A stretch of 64,000 nt of DNA from Actinostola sp. cb2023 (Eukaryota > Cnidaria > Anthozoa > Actiniaria > Actinostolidae): positions 1 to 64,000 of the forward strand of contig JAUJYZ010000032.1 of assembly GCA_033675265.1 (NCBI GenBank), in the 5' to 3' direction. Numbering within the stretch: position 1 is the first letter of the stretch; the number at the start of each line of letters is the position of its first letter. A program made the position numbers and the translations under genes. Shown here in pieces: positions 1 through 60,200 of this stretch. The notes beneath the pieces were generated by a model. The model saw only the letters and a program-made list of their open reading frames with translations. It had not been told where the DNA came from and made no database searches.

Positions 1-109
1 CTGCTGCTGCTGATGCCCCTCCTGATGAATGATGATGCTAATAATAATACCCTATTCTTTCCCGCTGGTAATTTACCAGTTTTCACTGATTAACTCATGG
101 CTCCTCAAA

Positions 110-535
110 TAATAATTTGATGAAAATATGATGATGATATGATAATAATAATAAACTTTATTTCACGAGGTACATAAAACAGTTTCACTGATGAAAACTC
201 ATGGCCCTCAAATAATAATTGAGAAAATAATTGAGATGATGATGATGATGAAATAATGATGAGATGATGAACATAATGATGATGTGATGAAATAAATGAT
301 GAGTATGGATGAAAATAATGATGATGATGATGAAAATAATGATGATGATGATGCTGGAAAGAATGATGATGAGATGATGAAAATAATGATGATTGATGAT
401 GAAAAAATGATGATGATGATGACAATAATGAGATGATGAAAATAATCGAGAAAATAATGAATGATGATGATGAAATAATGATGATGATTATAATGAAAAT
501 CTGCTGCTGCTGCTGCTGCTGCATTGCTGCTGCGG
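110..535. repeat. GATGAT-rich microsatellite with CTG run
   Basis: ATGATGAAAATAATGATG-type repeats followed by about eight CTG units at 500-523. No exon recognised between 1 and 2419; a further GATGAT block lies at 905-1345. Confidence 0.9.
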
Positions 536-717
536 CCTATGTCTTTGGTTCCCGGTCTGTCTGGTGTCCCCTCTCCCTCGTTCTCCTCCTGTTCGTGCTG
601 CCGCCAGTCCGTGATTCTGTTCATCTGATCGCGCTGATATGACCGAGTAATTAAACACTATCCTGAAGGTACAATATTGCTATAGAACTGATACGACAAT
701 CTTACCTTACGTCATAT

Positions 718-865
718 TAGAGTGCAAGTTAGGAAAGTGTGAAATAGTCCTAATTTTAAATAGTACTCATAGTGCTATTTATATTGGTTTCTATTGTTTC
801 ATTAGTTTTATTTAGTTACAAGTTAGTTATTTAGTTTTTTCAAGCTTTTCTCAAATTGCACTCTA
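718..865. mobile_element. MITE family 1, copy 1
   Basis: Ends TAGAGTGCAAGTTAG and CAAATTGCACTCTA are inverted. Other copies at 8443-8580 and 59830-59953 share ends and the interior AGTACTATTT/AATAGT pieces. Confidence 0.8.
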
Positions 866-904
866 TGGTCTCAAGTTACTTTATAACTCAAGTTACTCAG
901 GGCT

Positions 905-1345
905 GCGTTGATGATATAATTGATGATGAATTATTAGTAATGATGATCAGTGATGATGATGATGATCAGTGATAAATCATAATAATAATAGTGATGATGA
1001 TGATAACATTGAGGTAGCGAGGACTAATCATGTTATGATAGTGCTTGTGCTGATGGAATGATGCTAATCTGGAAGATGATGATGATGATGATCAGTGATG
1101 TGATGATAAGCAGTGATGTATGATGCATTGACAATATCGTGATGATGAGCTATGGATGAGGGAGCAGTGATGAGGATGATTGATGATGATCAGTGATGAT
1201 GATGATAATCTCTGATGATGATGATGATGATGAGATCCGTGATCAGAGATGAGATGATGATGATGATCAGTGATGATGATGAGATGATGATGATTATCAG
1301 TGATGGATCGCTGATGATCTGTAGTGATGATTGATGATGAAACTG
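905..1345. repeat. GATGATCAGT microsatellite
   Basis: Repeats of GATGATGATGATCAGT in an intron or upstream region of the channel gene. Confidence 0.88.
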
Positions 1346-1798
1346 GTAATGCCACTTATGATGAGTTTATCTCGAGGGCGAAGATGATGATGACGATGAT
1401 GAAAAAGGCTCTCTTCAGAATCAAAGGTGAAAAAGTGTTTATTGATCGGTAATCCACTTCCCCCAGTGGCTGAGAAGCTGTACACCGCCGTTGTGAAACA
1501 CGCTGTGACTTGACTAAAATCAACAACCACTGGACAACCAAGCATTTGGATTTGACACAACCAGCGTGGAAATCCAGCAAAATCATCAAGAAATGAAACA
1601 ATATCAGTATCATGACGTAGTCATTACACATGCAAGAACTTTGTCCAGGAAACATGGTTCTTGTCACACCGTCTCAGGATAAGATATTGGCGCCGCGCCA
1701 CTGTGATGTTGGGCTTCCTGTGTTGCGTCGTGCGAAAAAAACCGTAAAACATTGTGGGTGAACTGAAAAAGTTTAGAATCTGTTATATTTCCGTACCA

Positions 1799-2370
1799 TT
1801 ACGTCACTGTAAACCATAACGGTAGTGTACCGAGACGAGACGTAACAAAAACGTTTAGCGCGCAGTGTACGACACGGATCCGAAACGTTAAGAGACAATA
1901 CGTACCGTAACGTAACGAGATGAGACGTAGCAAAATATACAAAAAACGTAAATTAACGTAATATAACGAAACGTAGCAAAACAAAAGAGACGAGACGTAA
2001 CGAGATGAGACGTAACAAAGCGTAACGTAATGTAGCGAAAAACGTATCGAAACGTAAAGAGACAATACGTAATGAGACGAGACGTAACAAAACGTAACGT
2101 AATGTAACGAAACATATCGAAACGTAAAGAGGACAATACGTAACGTAACGAGACGTAACGTAATGTAACGAAACGTATCGAAACGTAAAGAGGCAATATG
2201 TAGCGTAACGAGACGAGACGTAACAAAACGTAACGTAACGTAACAAAACGTAGCAAAACGCAAAGAGACGATACGTAACGAGTCGAGTCGAGACGTAACA
2301 AAACGTAACGTAATGTAACGTAACTTAGCAAAACGTAAAGAGACGATACGTAGCGAAACGTTAAAAATAA
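1799..2370. repeat. CGTAACGAAACGTA array
   Basis: About 570 bp of imperfect 12-20-bp units (ACGTAACGAAACGTA, AAGAGACGATACG), CpG-rich, just upstream of exon A1. Confidence 0.9.
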
Positions 2371-2419
2371 ACTGTACCAAATATGCGTCGTTATCTGTGT
2401 TTTAGTTCTTTGAAAACAG

Positions 2420-49028
<46,609 letters not shown>

Positions 49029-49442
49029 ATCCTGGCCATTTTGCTCTTTGTCAACTCATTTTTACTCCAAATATTTGCAATCTGAGATCATCATCAACCT
49101 ACGAAACGGCATCTCTGAATTGATCCTCACTTGGATCCACATTCCTTCTACAAATTCACCTCCTTTTTCGCAAGTCTCACACCGTCTTGCGACCATGGAA
49201 GAGTTTAATTTGGGTGTCGCTTCAAACACAGTGCTTTGACTCTGTTTAAACTCCCTAATTTAGCTGAACGACTCAAAGACAGACATACAAGACCAGGTCG
49301 TATTAATGTCTTCTAGGACAGGACATTCAGCAAACAAGCTAATCTGATAAAACACTTTTATTCATCACATAACTCATGGCTGTCAATCTGATGTACTTTT
49401 CCAAGGCCATTGAGTAACACAATGTACAGACTGACATGAAGT

Positions 49443-49448
49443 ATTAAA
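49443..49448 (+). promoter_or_regulatory. Candidate polyadenylation signal of the channel gene
   Basis: ATTAAA, about 415 bp after the stop codon. It is the nearest common signal variant; I saw no AATAAA between the stop and 49500. Confidence 0.4.
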
Positions 49449-49499
49449 GGCAAAGAGCTGAAATTGCGATAGTCTTTGTTTCATTAATCACTCCCTCTA

Positions 49500-50335
49500 T
49501 AGCCCATGCAATATGCCCAAACATGGCCAAAAATGACGATTTTCAATGGACAATATAATATAGCCCATGCAAAATGCCCAAACATGGCCCAAAATGACGA
49601 TTTTCAATGGCCTATAGCCCATGCAATATGCCCAAACATGGCCAAAAATGACGATTTTCAATGGACTATAGGCCATGCAAAATGCGCAAAAATAGCAAAT
49701 GCGCAAAAATAGCCCAAAATGACGATTTTCAATGGACTATAGGCCATGCAAAATGCGCAAAAATAGCAAATGCGCAAAAATAGCCCAAAATGACGATTTT
49801 CAATGGACTATAGGCCATGCAAAATGCGCAAAAATAGCCCAAAATGACGATTTTCAATGGACTATTATAGCCCATGCAAATTGTCCAAAAATGGCCCAAA
49901 ATGACGAGTTTCAATGGACTATAGCCCATGCAATATGCTCAAAAATAGCCCAAAATGACGATTTTCAATGGACTGTAGCCAATGCAAAATGCCCAAACAT
50001 GGCCAAAAATGACGATTTTCAATGGACTATAGGCCATGCAAAATGCGCAAAAATAGAGCCAAAATGATGATTTTCAATGGACTATTATAGCCCATGCAAT
50101 ATGCTCAAAAATGGCCCAAAATGACGATTTTCAATGGATGGCCCCAAATGGCGATTTTTGATGGACTATAGCCCTTGCAAAATGCGCAAAAATGGCCCCA
50201 AATGGCGATTTTTGATGGACTATAGCCCTTGCAAAATGCGCAAAAATGGCCCCAAATGGCGATTTTTGATGGACTATAGCCCTTGCAAAATGCGCAAAAA
50301 TGGCTCAAAATGATGCAAAATGCGCAAAATCAAAA
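49500..50335. repeat. Array downstream of the channel gene, about 54-bp unit
   Basis: About 15 imperfect units with CATGCAAAATGCGCAAAAAT and ATGACGATTTTCAATGG. It starts about 50 bp after the candidate poly(A) signal and ends about 300 bp before the next gene. Confidence 0.92.
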
Positions 50336-50655
50336 TAAACTATTAAATCCAACAACCATCTGAATTATAAAATGTAACTAGACGCTCTACTAGCGTGAAG
50401 TCGGGCTTCTAACTGATATATGTAGCCTATTTGAACTAATATAGACTTACGATTTAAAACAGTGTTTGGTTGCTCGTTGCGTTCCACAGGAAGCCCGACT
50501 AATATGGGTTACCTGTGGTGCTTGACTGAGGGGCGGGTTCCCTGTGGTTTGAAAGTGAAAGTATAACTTCCAGGAATGTGGAACAGGAACTTTTATAGTT
50601 TGCAACTTGTAGCTTTGATAACTTTGCATCGGATCTTCTTCTCGATCGAAAAACA

Positions 50656-51294
50656 ATGGGGATTTTAAATGACGATGACAAGAAAGCATTTTTTACTGTT
50701 CTAGAGCAATTTCAAGCGTCAAAGTTACCGAATAAGCACCGAGGAGGCTGTTTCAAAATGAAGATGCTCGACTCTGATCAGCTATTCTTTGTATCTAGTT
50801 CTAGCGTGTTTACCGACCCTCAACAAGCCCTAGAAAAGACGTTTGTGGCCCAGCGATGTCTCGCTAAAAAGAAGGCTGGCAGAGAGCAATCGGATGCAAT
50901 AAGAGAGAAATTGGATGTGAAGATAAACACTAGTAAAGAAGGGGTTAGCTTTATTGAATGTAGCGATGAATCGAAGCGTGAGGCGAAAAACAAATATTTC
51001 TTGACTTTTGGACGTTGTAATGATCCACTACCCCAAGAAGCAGTTGCCTTTGTCTTCGACGAAAAAAATATTTTAGAACTAAAATTTCACAAAAAAAACG
51101 GTGAAATCAGCTACAAGATGGATGACGTCTCAAAAGATAGTAAAAACTTTGTATTGCAAAAAGCTGTTGGCGCACCTATAATTATAGACGTTTCTCAGCC
51201 TAAGCGAAATCAAGTTGTGGGCGTCCTTGAATTCAAAAAAAAGCTGATGGCAGTTTGTATCCTGTGTTCTTTAGTGAGACTACTTTCATTATTG
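50656..51294 (+). CDS. Death-domain gene exon D1: unrecognised N-terminal domain
   Basis: ATG in good context (AACAATGG). MGILNDDDKKAFFTVLEQFQ leads a mixed alpha/beta region of about 210 residues, Lys-rich, with motifs such as YFLTFGRCNDPLPQEAVAFV. I do not recognise it. The in-frame donor GTAAGG at 51295 leaves phase 0, but exon D2 needs phase 1. A slip in the A8 run 51235-51242, with a donor near 51254, is an alternative end. Treat the 3' end as uncertain. Confidence 0.72.
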
Positions 51295-54200
51295 GTAAGG
51301 TTACTTTTTGTGCATGTGCATATTACTATAGTATTACTTGAGAGGGGTGGGGATGGTCGCCGGGGAGGAGTGGGACTCCCATATATAAAGTGGTTGGGAT
51401 GCTTGTCGTACCTTTTAGGGGTCCAGATTTGCGATTTGGTACATCTTAGGGTGTCACACATCTAAAAGGACCACAAGAGACTAAGCCGGTACCTTTTAGG
51501 GCATTTGTCAGTAAATAAGATAATGACAGCTGGAATGACAGTTGTAGCTTTTGTCACTTTAGAGTTGGTACCTTTTAGGGATAAAAATTATTTGTTGCCA
51601 CGCCCACCTGGACAAGACTCGGGTACCTTTTAGGGTCATTTTCAAAAATTTTGACAAGCCACCCCCTTCCCCTCCCCCTTGTTGTACTAATTAACAATTA
51701 GTAACCAAAGGCGAGGTGAATATCGGTGAATAATAACCGAGACGAAGTCGAGGTTATTATCACTGCTATTCACTGAGCTGAGGTGACTAATTATTGTTTT
51801 AGTAGAATTACACAGGTGATTATTTGAAAAAATAAATAAAAAGCTGGCAGCCATTTTGTCAAAATGCTGTAGGTAACTATCGAGAAATAGTCCGAAGTTC
51901 TCGACCAATCAGCGCGCTTGATTTTCTATAATCACCTGTGTAATTCTACTAATACTATATATATCTATAGTAACTGTAAAATATGAATATTATCTTAAAT
52001 CCTAAACCTAAGTCACTCAATCTAATACCCTATAATTAATCTACCCTAGATCCCATCAAATTACCAAGTGCAAGTGATGAAGACTTCCTGCAGCACAAAT
52101 CAGGTGGGAAACCATTATTTTGATAGTTTATTTATTTTCTGATTTGAACTCTGTTTAGCCTTGATAATGTGGCCTAGCTAAGCTGGGAAGCGGAGGTGAG
52201 GGGAACAGGAAGAAGGGAAGCCAAAGCTTTGTATTTCTCTTTTCCCTAATTCTCCCTGCTAATATAGATATGTTACAGTACGCTTTAATTTAAGGCTGGA
52301 ATTTGATGAGTTGTAGTTAATGAGGGTTTATCATGTAATTTCAAAACTCATAGGACAAAAAAAATGATTATGATCATAGCTGGAAAGAGCTCGTTGAAAT
52401 TAGTACAAATATGAAGTTTGGAAAAGATCGCCTCACAAATTGTGAAGATATGAATTTTCAAAAATCGAGTTTATCAGGGTTTATCAGATAATTTCAAAAC
52501 TCATCGGACAAAAATATAATCATTTTTTGTCCGATGAGTTTTGAAATTACCTGATAAACCCTCATTGCCTCCAAGCATAAATCTCCAAAGGTTTTCATAT
52601 AAAATTTTGATTTTTGAAAATTCATATCTTCGCAATTTCATTGTGAAGCGATCTTTTCCAAACTTCACATTTTTACTAATTTCAATGAGCTCTTTCCAGA
52701 TACATGTACATGTATGACAGTGATAGGGAAGGACGTGCGCCATGCGCCATTGGCACGTTTTTAGATCGTACGGCGCAAAAAAAAAAATCTTTGGGGCCTT
52801 AGGGACGCATTACAATTTCAAAAAAAACGTGGGTCCACTTCTTCGTTTCGGAGATATTTTGCCGTAAAAATCGAAAATTTGGCCGCCATTTTGAATTCCC
52901 AGGGGAGACTGGGTACTATAATGAGAGTTCGTTTCTTTAAAAACCGCTGCTTTTTGCGCTTTTCAACATCAAAAAGCAGTTGAAAATCGAAAACATGTTC
53001 AGAAAGCTATTTTAGATATCAAAAAGGGAAAACATGGATACTATTTCGAAAAAAAAGTTTTTTGGGTCATTTTGACTTCCGGTTTTAAGAGCGATGGCCC
53101 CTTTAGAAAATTTATGGCCCATAAATGTAGCAATTGATGGGCCATTGGCCCACCACTGTTTTCAGCCTTCCCAATCACTGTATGATAATCATTTTTTGTC
53201 CAATGAGTTTTGAAATGATACATGTAAACATGATACATGTATAAAACCCTCATTAAAATCCCAAGAATGCTCGTTGGAACATAGATCTTAAATACATATT
53301 TTTGTATTTTTCAAAGCAGATGAAACACTTCAAGAAGTTCAAGTTAAAGTCGATGGAAAAGGTTTGAATTTTTATTGAAGATTTCTTGGTAATTGAACAG
53401 GGATATAAACTAATATTTGGTTTTAATTCTATCGACTGATGACTTTAAGCCTGTCCGGACTAAAGGGAATTGGGGAGAGGGGAAGGCGAGGCAGAGAGAA
53501 GTGGAGGGGGAAGAAGCCTGCATGACCACATTTTCCCACTGATGAAATTTGTGCGATTGGCATAGAATTGGTTTTTAAAAATTGGCCACACAGGCCACCC
53601 TAGCTACCTATACACTACACCTTAGTAGTAAATAAGTCCTAAAGCCATCTTGAAACTAGGTAGCCGTGACTTTGCATTGAAGCGAGGCCAACGGTGACCT
53701 TGCAATGATAGAGACCTTTTTGACACCTTGGACAATAATATTATTCACGTCTCTATCATTGCAAGGTCACCGTTATTCTCGCTTCGATGCAAAGGCACGG
53801 CTACCTTACTTTATCTACGAATAATAATTATTATTGAAGAGGACTTAATTGTGTTTCTCAGACATTATAAATAACAAGCTTACATTTCAGATCATGTCAT
53901 GATGATCTGAGGTCAGTGTACCTGTACCATGACAATGTGATTCCAGAATGAATAATGTTTTGCTAATTTACATGTAGCTGTTTTCAAACTTGAAATTGAC
54001 GTCTTCAATATATAATATGAAAGTGGGTGGCCGGATTAATCAAAATTACCCAACCTTTATGGCCAGGCTCTCCCGTCCTTCTCTGTTGATCCTCGATCCT
54101 GGCCAGTATGTGTCATTGTTATGCTAATTATATTAATATAATATATATTTACAATAACTATTACTTTCAGAATTACCATTGGATAAAAGTAACAATGCAG

Positions 54201-57200
54201 ATCTACTAGACAATGGTAATCCTAAGGAAGAAGTTGATGAAGTTGCAGGTTTGATTTTATGTTTTTATATCTTAAACACAAAGTTCCAGTATTACAGTGT
54301 GACTACACCAACCAAGGCCACCCAAACAAATTTTCATACAAATTATCCAATCACAATTGAGTATTTAAACAATAGAATCTGCACAAATTGTCAAATTTTC
54401 GCTTTAAAAGCATATATTTTACTTTATATGTGTATGTATATGATCAAGAGTGAACAAGAAACAGTTTAAATTGTAGAATTCAACATCATTCTGTTATTCA
54501 GCGTCACAAATGTGATTAGAAAATTTGATTCAAAATTTGTTTGGGTGGCCTTGGTTGGTGTAGTCGCACTGTAATGGGGCCCATCCATTTGAAGATTGAG
54601 TGCCGGTCAAATGGTGAAAACTTGCAGCGACTTCCATGGACTAATTAATGCACTCGAATTTGAGCATGTTCAAACTTGCTGCAAGTCAATGCAATTCCCT
54701 GCAAGTTAGCGGTCAAACGTCAATGCATGGACTCAGCATTCATGTTTGACCGGGGCTTAAGACTCTTAGTTAGACATCAAAGATGTCACAATTTTGCTCT
54801 GATATATATGTTTATATGATTGGAAGAAGTCTAAAACAAACTTACCAGTTCATTCCGGCTGGTTGCAAATACATTTTGTAGCAATGAAAACAGTAGTATA
54901 ATCACCCATTTTCTCTATGCAACTCTAGCACATTTACCACGCTTGAGTAATATACAAGACACTGGTGGTTCCCCTCCAGACAATGAAGAAAAGAAAGATC
55001 AAGTACTACATGGTGGTACGTATAATTACTACAATATTTCACTATTAGTTGCATGGAAAATATTATAAATTTTATTATCGAATTCATGAATAATTCATGA
55101 GGGAAATACAATAGAAATCATAAGCGTAGCAGACATCTGTAAATCGGCAAGAGATTCATCCTCATTTGCATTCAACTTTAAGTTGAATTTTCTCGGCCAA
55201 ACTGTTTCCTATCATCCAAATTATAGTAAAACATTCACTTATACATCGTTGGATTTGATAAGTAATATACAATATTCGCGTCCGATCTGTATGGGATTTA
55301 CAAACGCTCGCCTACGGCTCGAGTTTGTAAATCCCATACAGATCGGCCGCTCATATTGTATATAGTACCTACTGTTTGGCAAGGTCTTCGTGTAGCTGCA
55401 CAAATTGTTAATTAATGTACCAACTTAAGTACTTTTGTTAATTAATGTACCAACTTAAGTACTTTTGTTAATTAATGTACCAACTTAAGTACTTTTGTTA
55501 ATTAATGTACCAACTTAAGTACTTTTGTTAATTAATGTACCAACTTAAGTACTTTTGTTAATTAATGTACCAACTTAAGTACTTTTGTTAATTAATGTAC
55601 CAACTTAAGTACTTTTGTTAATTAATGTACCAACTTAAGTACTTTTGTTAATTAATGTACCAACTTAAGTACTTTTGTTAATTAATGTACCAACTTAAGT
55701 ACTTTTGTTAATTAATGTACCAACTTAAGTACTTTTGTTAATTAATGTACCAACTTAAGTACTTTTGTTAATTAATGTACCAACTTAAGTACTTTTGTTA
55801 ATTAATGTACCAACTTAAGTACTTTTGTTAATTAATGTACCAACTTAAGTACTTTTGTTAATTAATGTACCAACTTAAGTACTTTTGTTAATTAATGTAC
55901 CAACTTAAGTACTTTTGTTAATTAATGTACCAACTTAAGTACTTTTGTTAATTAATGTACCAACTTAAGTACTTTTGTTAATTAATGTACCAACTTAAGT
56001 ACTTTTGTTAATTAATGTACCAACTTAAGTACTTTTGTTAATTAATGTACCAACTTAAGTACTTTTGTTAATTAATGTACCAACTTAAGTACTTTTGTTA
56101 ATTAATGTACCAACTTAAGTACTTTGTTAATTAATGTACCAACTTAAGTACTTTTGTTAATTAATGTACCAACTTAAGTACTTTTGTTAATTAATGTACC
56201 AACTTAAGTACTTTTGTTAATTAATGTACCAACTTAAGTACTTTTGTTAATTAATGTACCAACTTAAGTACTTTTGTTAATTAATGTACCAACTTAAGTA
56301 CTTTTGTTAATTAATGTACCAACTTAAGTACTTTTGTTAATTAATGTACCAACTTAAGTACTTTTGTTAATTAATGTACCAACTTAAGTACTTTTGTTAA
56401 TTAATGTACCAACTTAAGTACTTTTGTTAATTAATGTACCAACTTAAGTACTTTTGTTAATTAATGTACCACTTAAGTACTTTTGTTAATTAATGTACCA
56501 ACTTAAGTACTTTTGTTAATTAATGTACCAACTTAAGTACTTTTGTTAATTAATGTACCAACTTAAGTACTTTTGTTAATTAATGTACCAACTTAAGTAC
56601 TTTTGTTAATTAATGTACCAACTTAAGTACTTTTGTTAATTAATGTACCAACTTAAGTACTTTTGTTAATTAATGTACCAACTTAAGTACTTTTGTTAAT
56701 TAATGTACCAACTTAAGTACTTTTGTTAATTAATGTACCAACTTAAGTACTTTTGTTAATTAATGTACCAACTTAAGTACTTTTGTTAATTAATGTACCA
56801 ACTTAAGTACTTTTGTTAATTAATGTACCAACTTAAGTACTTTTGTTAATTAATGTACCAACTTAAGTACTTTTGTTAATTAATGTACCAACTTAAGTAC
56901 TTTTGTTAATTAATGTACCAACTTAAGTACTTAAGTACTTAAGTACTTTTGTTAATTAATGTACCAACTTAAGTACTTTTGTTAATTAATGTACCAACTT
57001 AAGTACTTTTGTTAATTAATGTACCAACTTAAGTACTTTTGTTAATTAATGTACCAACTTAAGTACTTTTGTTAATTAATGTACCAACTTAAGTACTTTT
57101 TTGTTAATTAATGTACCAACTTAAGTACTTTTGTTAATTAATGTACCAACTTAAGTACTTTTGTTAATTAATGTACCAACTTAAGTACTTTTGTTAATTA

Positions 57201-60200
57201 ATGTACCAACTTAAGTACTTTTGTTAATTAATGTACCAACTTAAGTACTTTTGTTAATTAATGTACCAACTTAAGTACTTTTGTTAATTAATTAATGTAC
57301 CAACTTAAGTACTTTTGTTAATTAATGTACCAACTTAAGTACTTTTGTTAATTAATGTACCAACTTAAGTACTTTTGTTAATTAATGTATTAATGTACCA
57401 ACTTAAGTACTTTTGTTAATTAATGTACCAACTTAAGTACTTTTGTTAATTAATGTACCAACTTAAGTACTTTTGTTAATTAATGTACCAACTTAAGTAC
57501 TTTTGTTAATTAATGTACCAACTTAAACTTAACTTAAGTACTTTTGTTAATTAATGTACCAACTTAAGTACTTTTGTTAATTAATGTACCAACTTAAGTA
57601 CTTTTGTTAATTAATGTACCAACTTAAGTACTTTTGTTAATTAATGTACCAACTTAAGTACTTTTGTTAATTAATGTACCAACTTAAGTACTTTTGTTAA
57701 TTAATGTACCCAACTTAAGTACTTAAGTACTTTTGTTAATTAATGTACCAACTTAAGTACTTTTGTTAATTAATGTACCAACTTAAGTACTTTTGTTAAT
57801 TAATGTACCAACTTAAGTACTTTTGTTAATTAATGTACCAACTTAAGTACTTTTGTTAATTAATGTACCAACTTAAGTACTTTTGTTAATTAATGTACCA
57901 ACTTAAGTACTTTTGTTAATTAATGTACCAACTTAAGTACTTTTGTTAATTAATGTACCAACTTAAGTACTTTTGTTAATTAATGTACCAACTTAAGTAC
58001 TTTTGTTAATTAATGTACCAACTTAAGTACTTTTGTTAATTAATGTACCAACTTAAGTACTTTTGTTAATTAATGTACCAACTTAAGTACTTTTGTTAAT
58101 TAATGTACCAACTTAAGTACTTTTGTTAATTAATGTACCAACTTAAGTACTTTTGTTAATTAATGTACCAACTTAAGTACTTTTGTTAATTAATGTATGT
58201 GATGGGACTTGGAAACAACATTATATTATATTGTGCCTCATTTACTGAATTAGCCTGATACTGAAAACAAGATACAGTCATTCTCAAAAAGGTTGTCCAG
58301 ATGAAAAGACTAAATACTACAATAAAGTCACGTGATTTCAATTTGAGATGCAAAAGTACATGGCATTGTGAGAACTGAATGTAATGGCACTTGTATCAAC
58401 TTGCAGTTCCGTGCGCAGAAATTGAAAACATAATGAATCATGTGACTTAATTTATTGTGGTACGGTAGTCTTCATCTGGACAACCTTTTTGAGAATGACT
58501 GGAGGTGACAGTTTATCAATAATATTGCAGGGGACATTTCATTGGAGGTACTTTGGAAAAACATCAATTTTCGTGATGAATTGTGTGGGGCTCTAGATTC
58601 AAAGCATTCTCCCAGATCTGGTATCGAAAACTGTGGTCATCTTGCTCAGCAATTTGATGAGGATATTCAGAACTTCCCAAGTTCAGCAGTAAGTCCCACT
58701 GAACGACTGCTGAAATATCTACATTGTACAAGGCCTGGCCTGACTGTTGGAGAACTGTGTGTGGCATTAACGGAAGCCAAGGCCAACCAAGTGCTCCATC
58801 TTTTAAAAACAAGTATTAAAGGTACAGTGTGTTTTACTGCTCAAATATAAACTATTACTGCAATTCTCAATATTATGCGAACTCAGACATTTAAGTTGGC
58901 TTGTAATTTGGTTTTATGCTTCTGTCAATCAACATACAAAATCAGCATAAACCATCCAGTGGTCTATTGCAAATCCTGCAATCTGATTAGTTCGCTACTA
59001 GTGGTCTATCAGCTCATAGACCCAGAGTTGTTTCTATCATTTTCTACTGACCTACTGGATGGTTTATGCTAAAACAATTAGACTACTCGTTCTCGTTTTC
59101 TATGATGGATGGTCAACTCGCTACACACCTCGTTGATTATGTAAGAGATAAATACCGAGAACGGAGGCAATAAGCCATATAAATCCGTAGGGCCGAGGGA
59201 TTTATAGGCTTATTGCCGACGTTCGAGGTATTTATCTGACTTAATTAGTTTAAATTTGACAAGGTTTTCGCACGAAGCAATCTGAGGCATTTTCTGGTAT
59301 GTTTTGGAGTGTTATTTAGCATGAATACTATATGAATAGCATGAAGAATAGCATTTCAGTGCTCATTATGAATTCACCGGGATGTATTCATATACAACCC
59401 AGGGCTGTATATGGATACATCCCGGTGAATTCATAATGAGCAATTCAATTCTATTCTATTGTTCAACCGGTCAATACCGGAGATAAAGCCCTATGAATAA
59501 CAAAGAAAACCGTGTCAAATTTAAACTAATGCCTTATAGAAACCTCCACTCACTCTACATGTAATTGTTTTAAAATAGCCAATTTCCAATCTATGCTTTT
59601 GAACACTACCACGGACAAGTTTCAGAGCAAGTCTCTGAGTTTATTACTCTCAATGCTGTGTAAAACATTATCATTTCCAGGAGCCTCAAACTGAAACCTT
59701 AGTCCAGTCCCCCACTCCTTTTTCTCCCACTCCTGACCGATAACCGAGCAGGCGAAAAAGGAGTCTGGGACTGGACTAACTGAAACCTCTATGCATGATA
59801 ATAAGTGAGCCATTTGAGACACCCACTTGTAGAGTGCAATTAAACCATATGTACGTGAAACAGTACTAACTAATTAGTACTAAATAGCACTGATGAAACA
59901 ATAGAGATAACACTATTTAGTACTTATTTCACGGACATATGGTTTGCACTCTATTGTCATAGAGAAGTCAAAATACTCACAAAATAATACTCACAAAAGT
60001 TGAAACACTGATTCCATGTAAAACAAATTGTACTGAATTTCAGAACAGCGACTGAAGTATGACGACCTAGTTTCTAAGATGCGGGACGACGCTAGTGACA
60101 TCTTAGATGAAGTCATATTAAAGCTGGATAAAAGAAACCTTTGGGAAGCAGTTGCATCAAAGCTGGGCATCGAAGAACAAAAGTATTGTGTTTTTACAAG

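Noticed and set aside
1370..1431. Possible acidic linker exon (EGEDDDDDDEKGSLQNQ) before a GTGAAA donor
   Set aside because: Sits on a GATGAT tract, has no clear acceptor and cannot be joined with confidence to exon A1.
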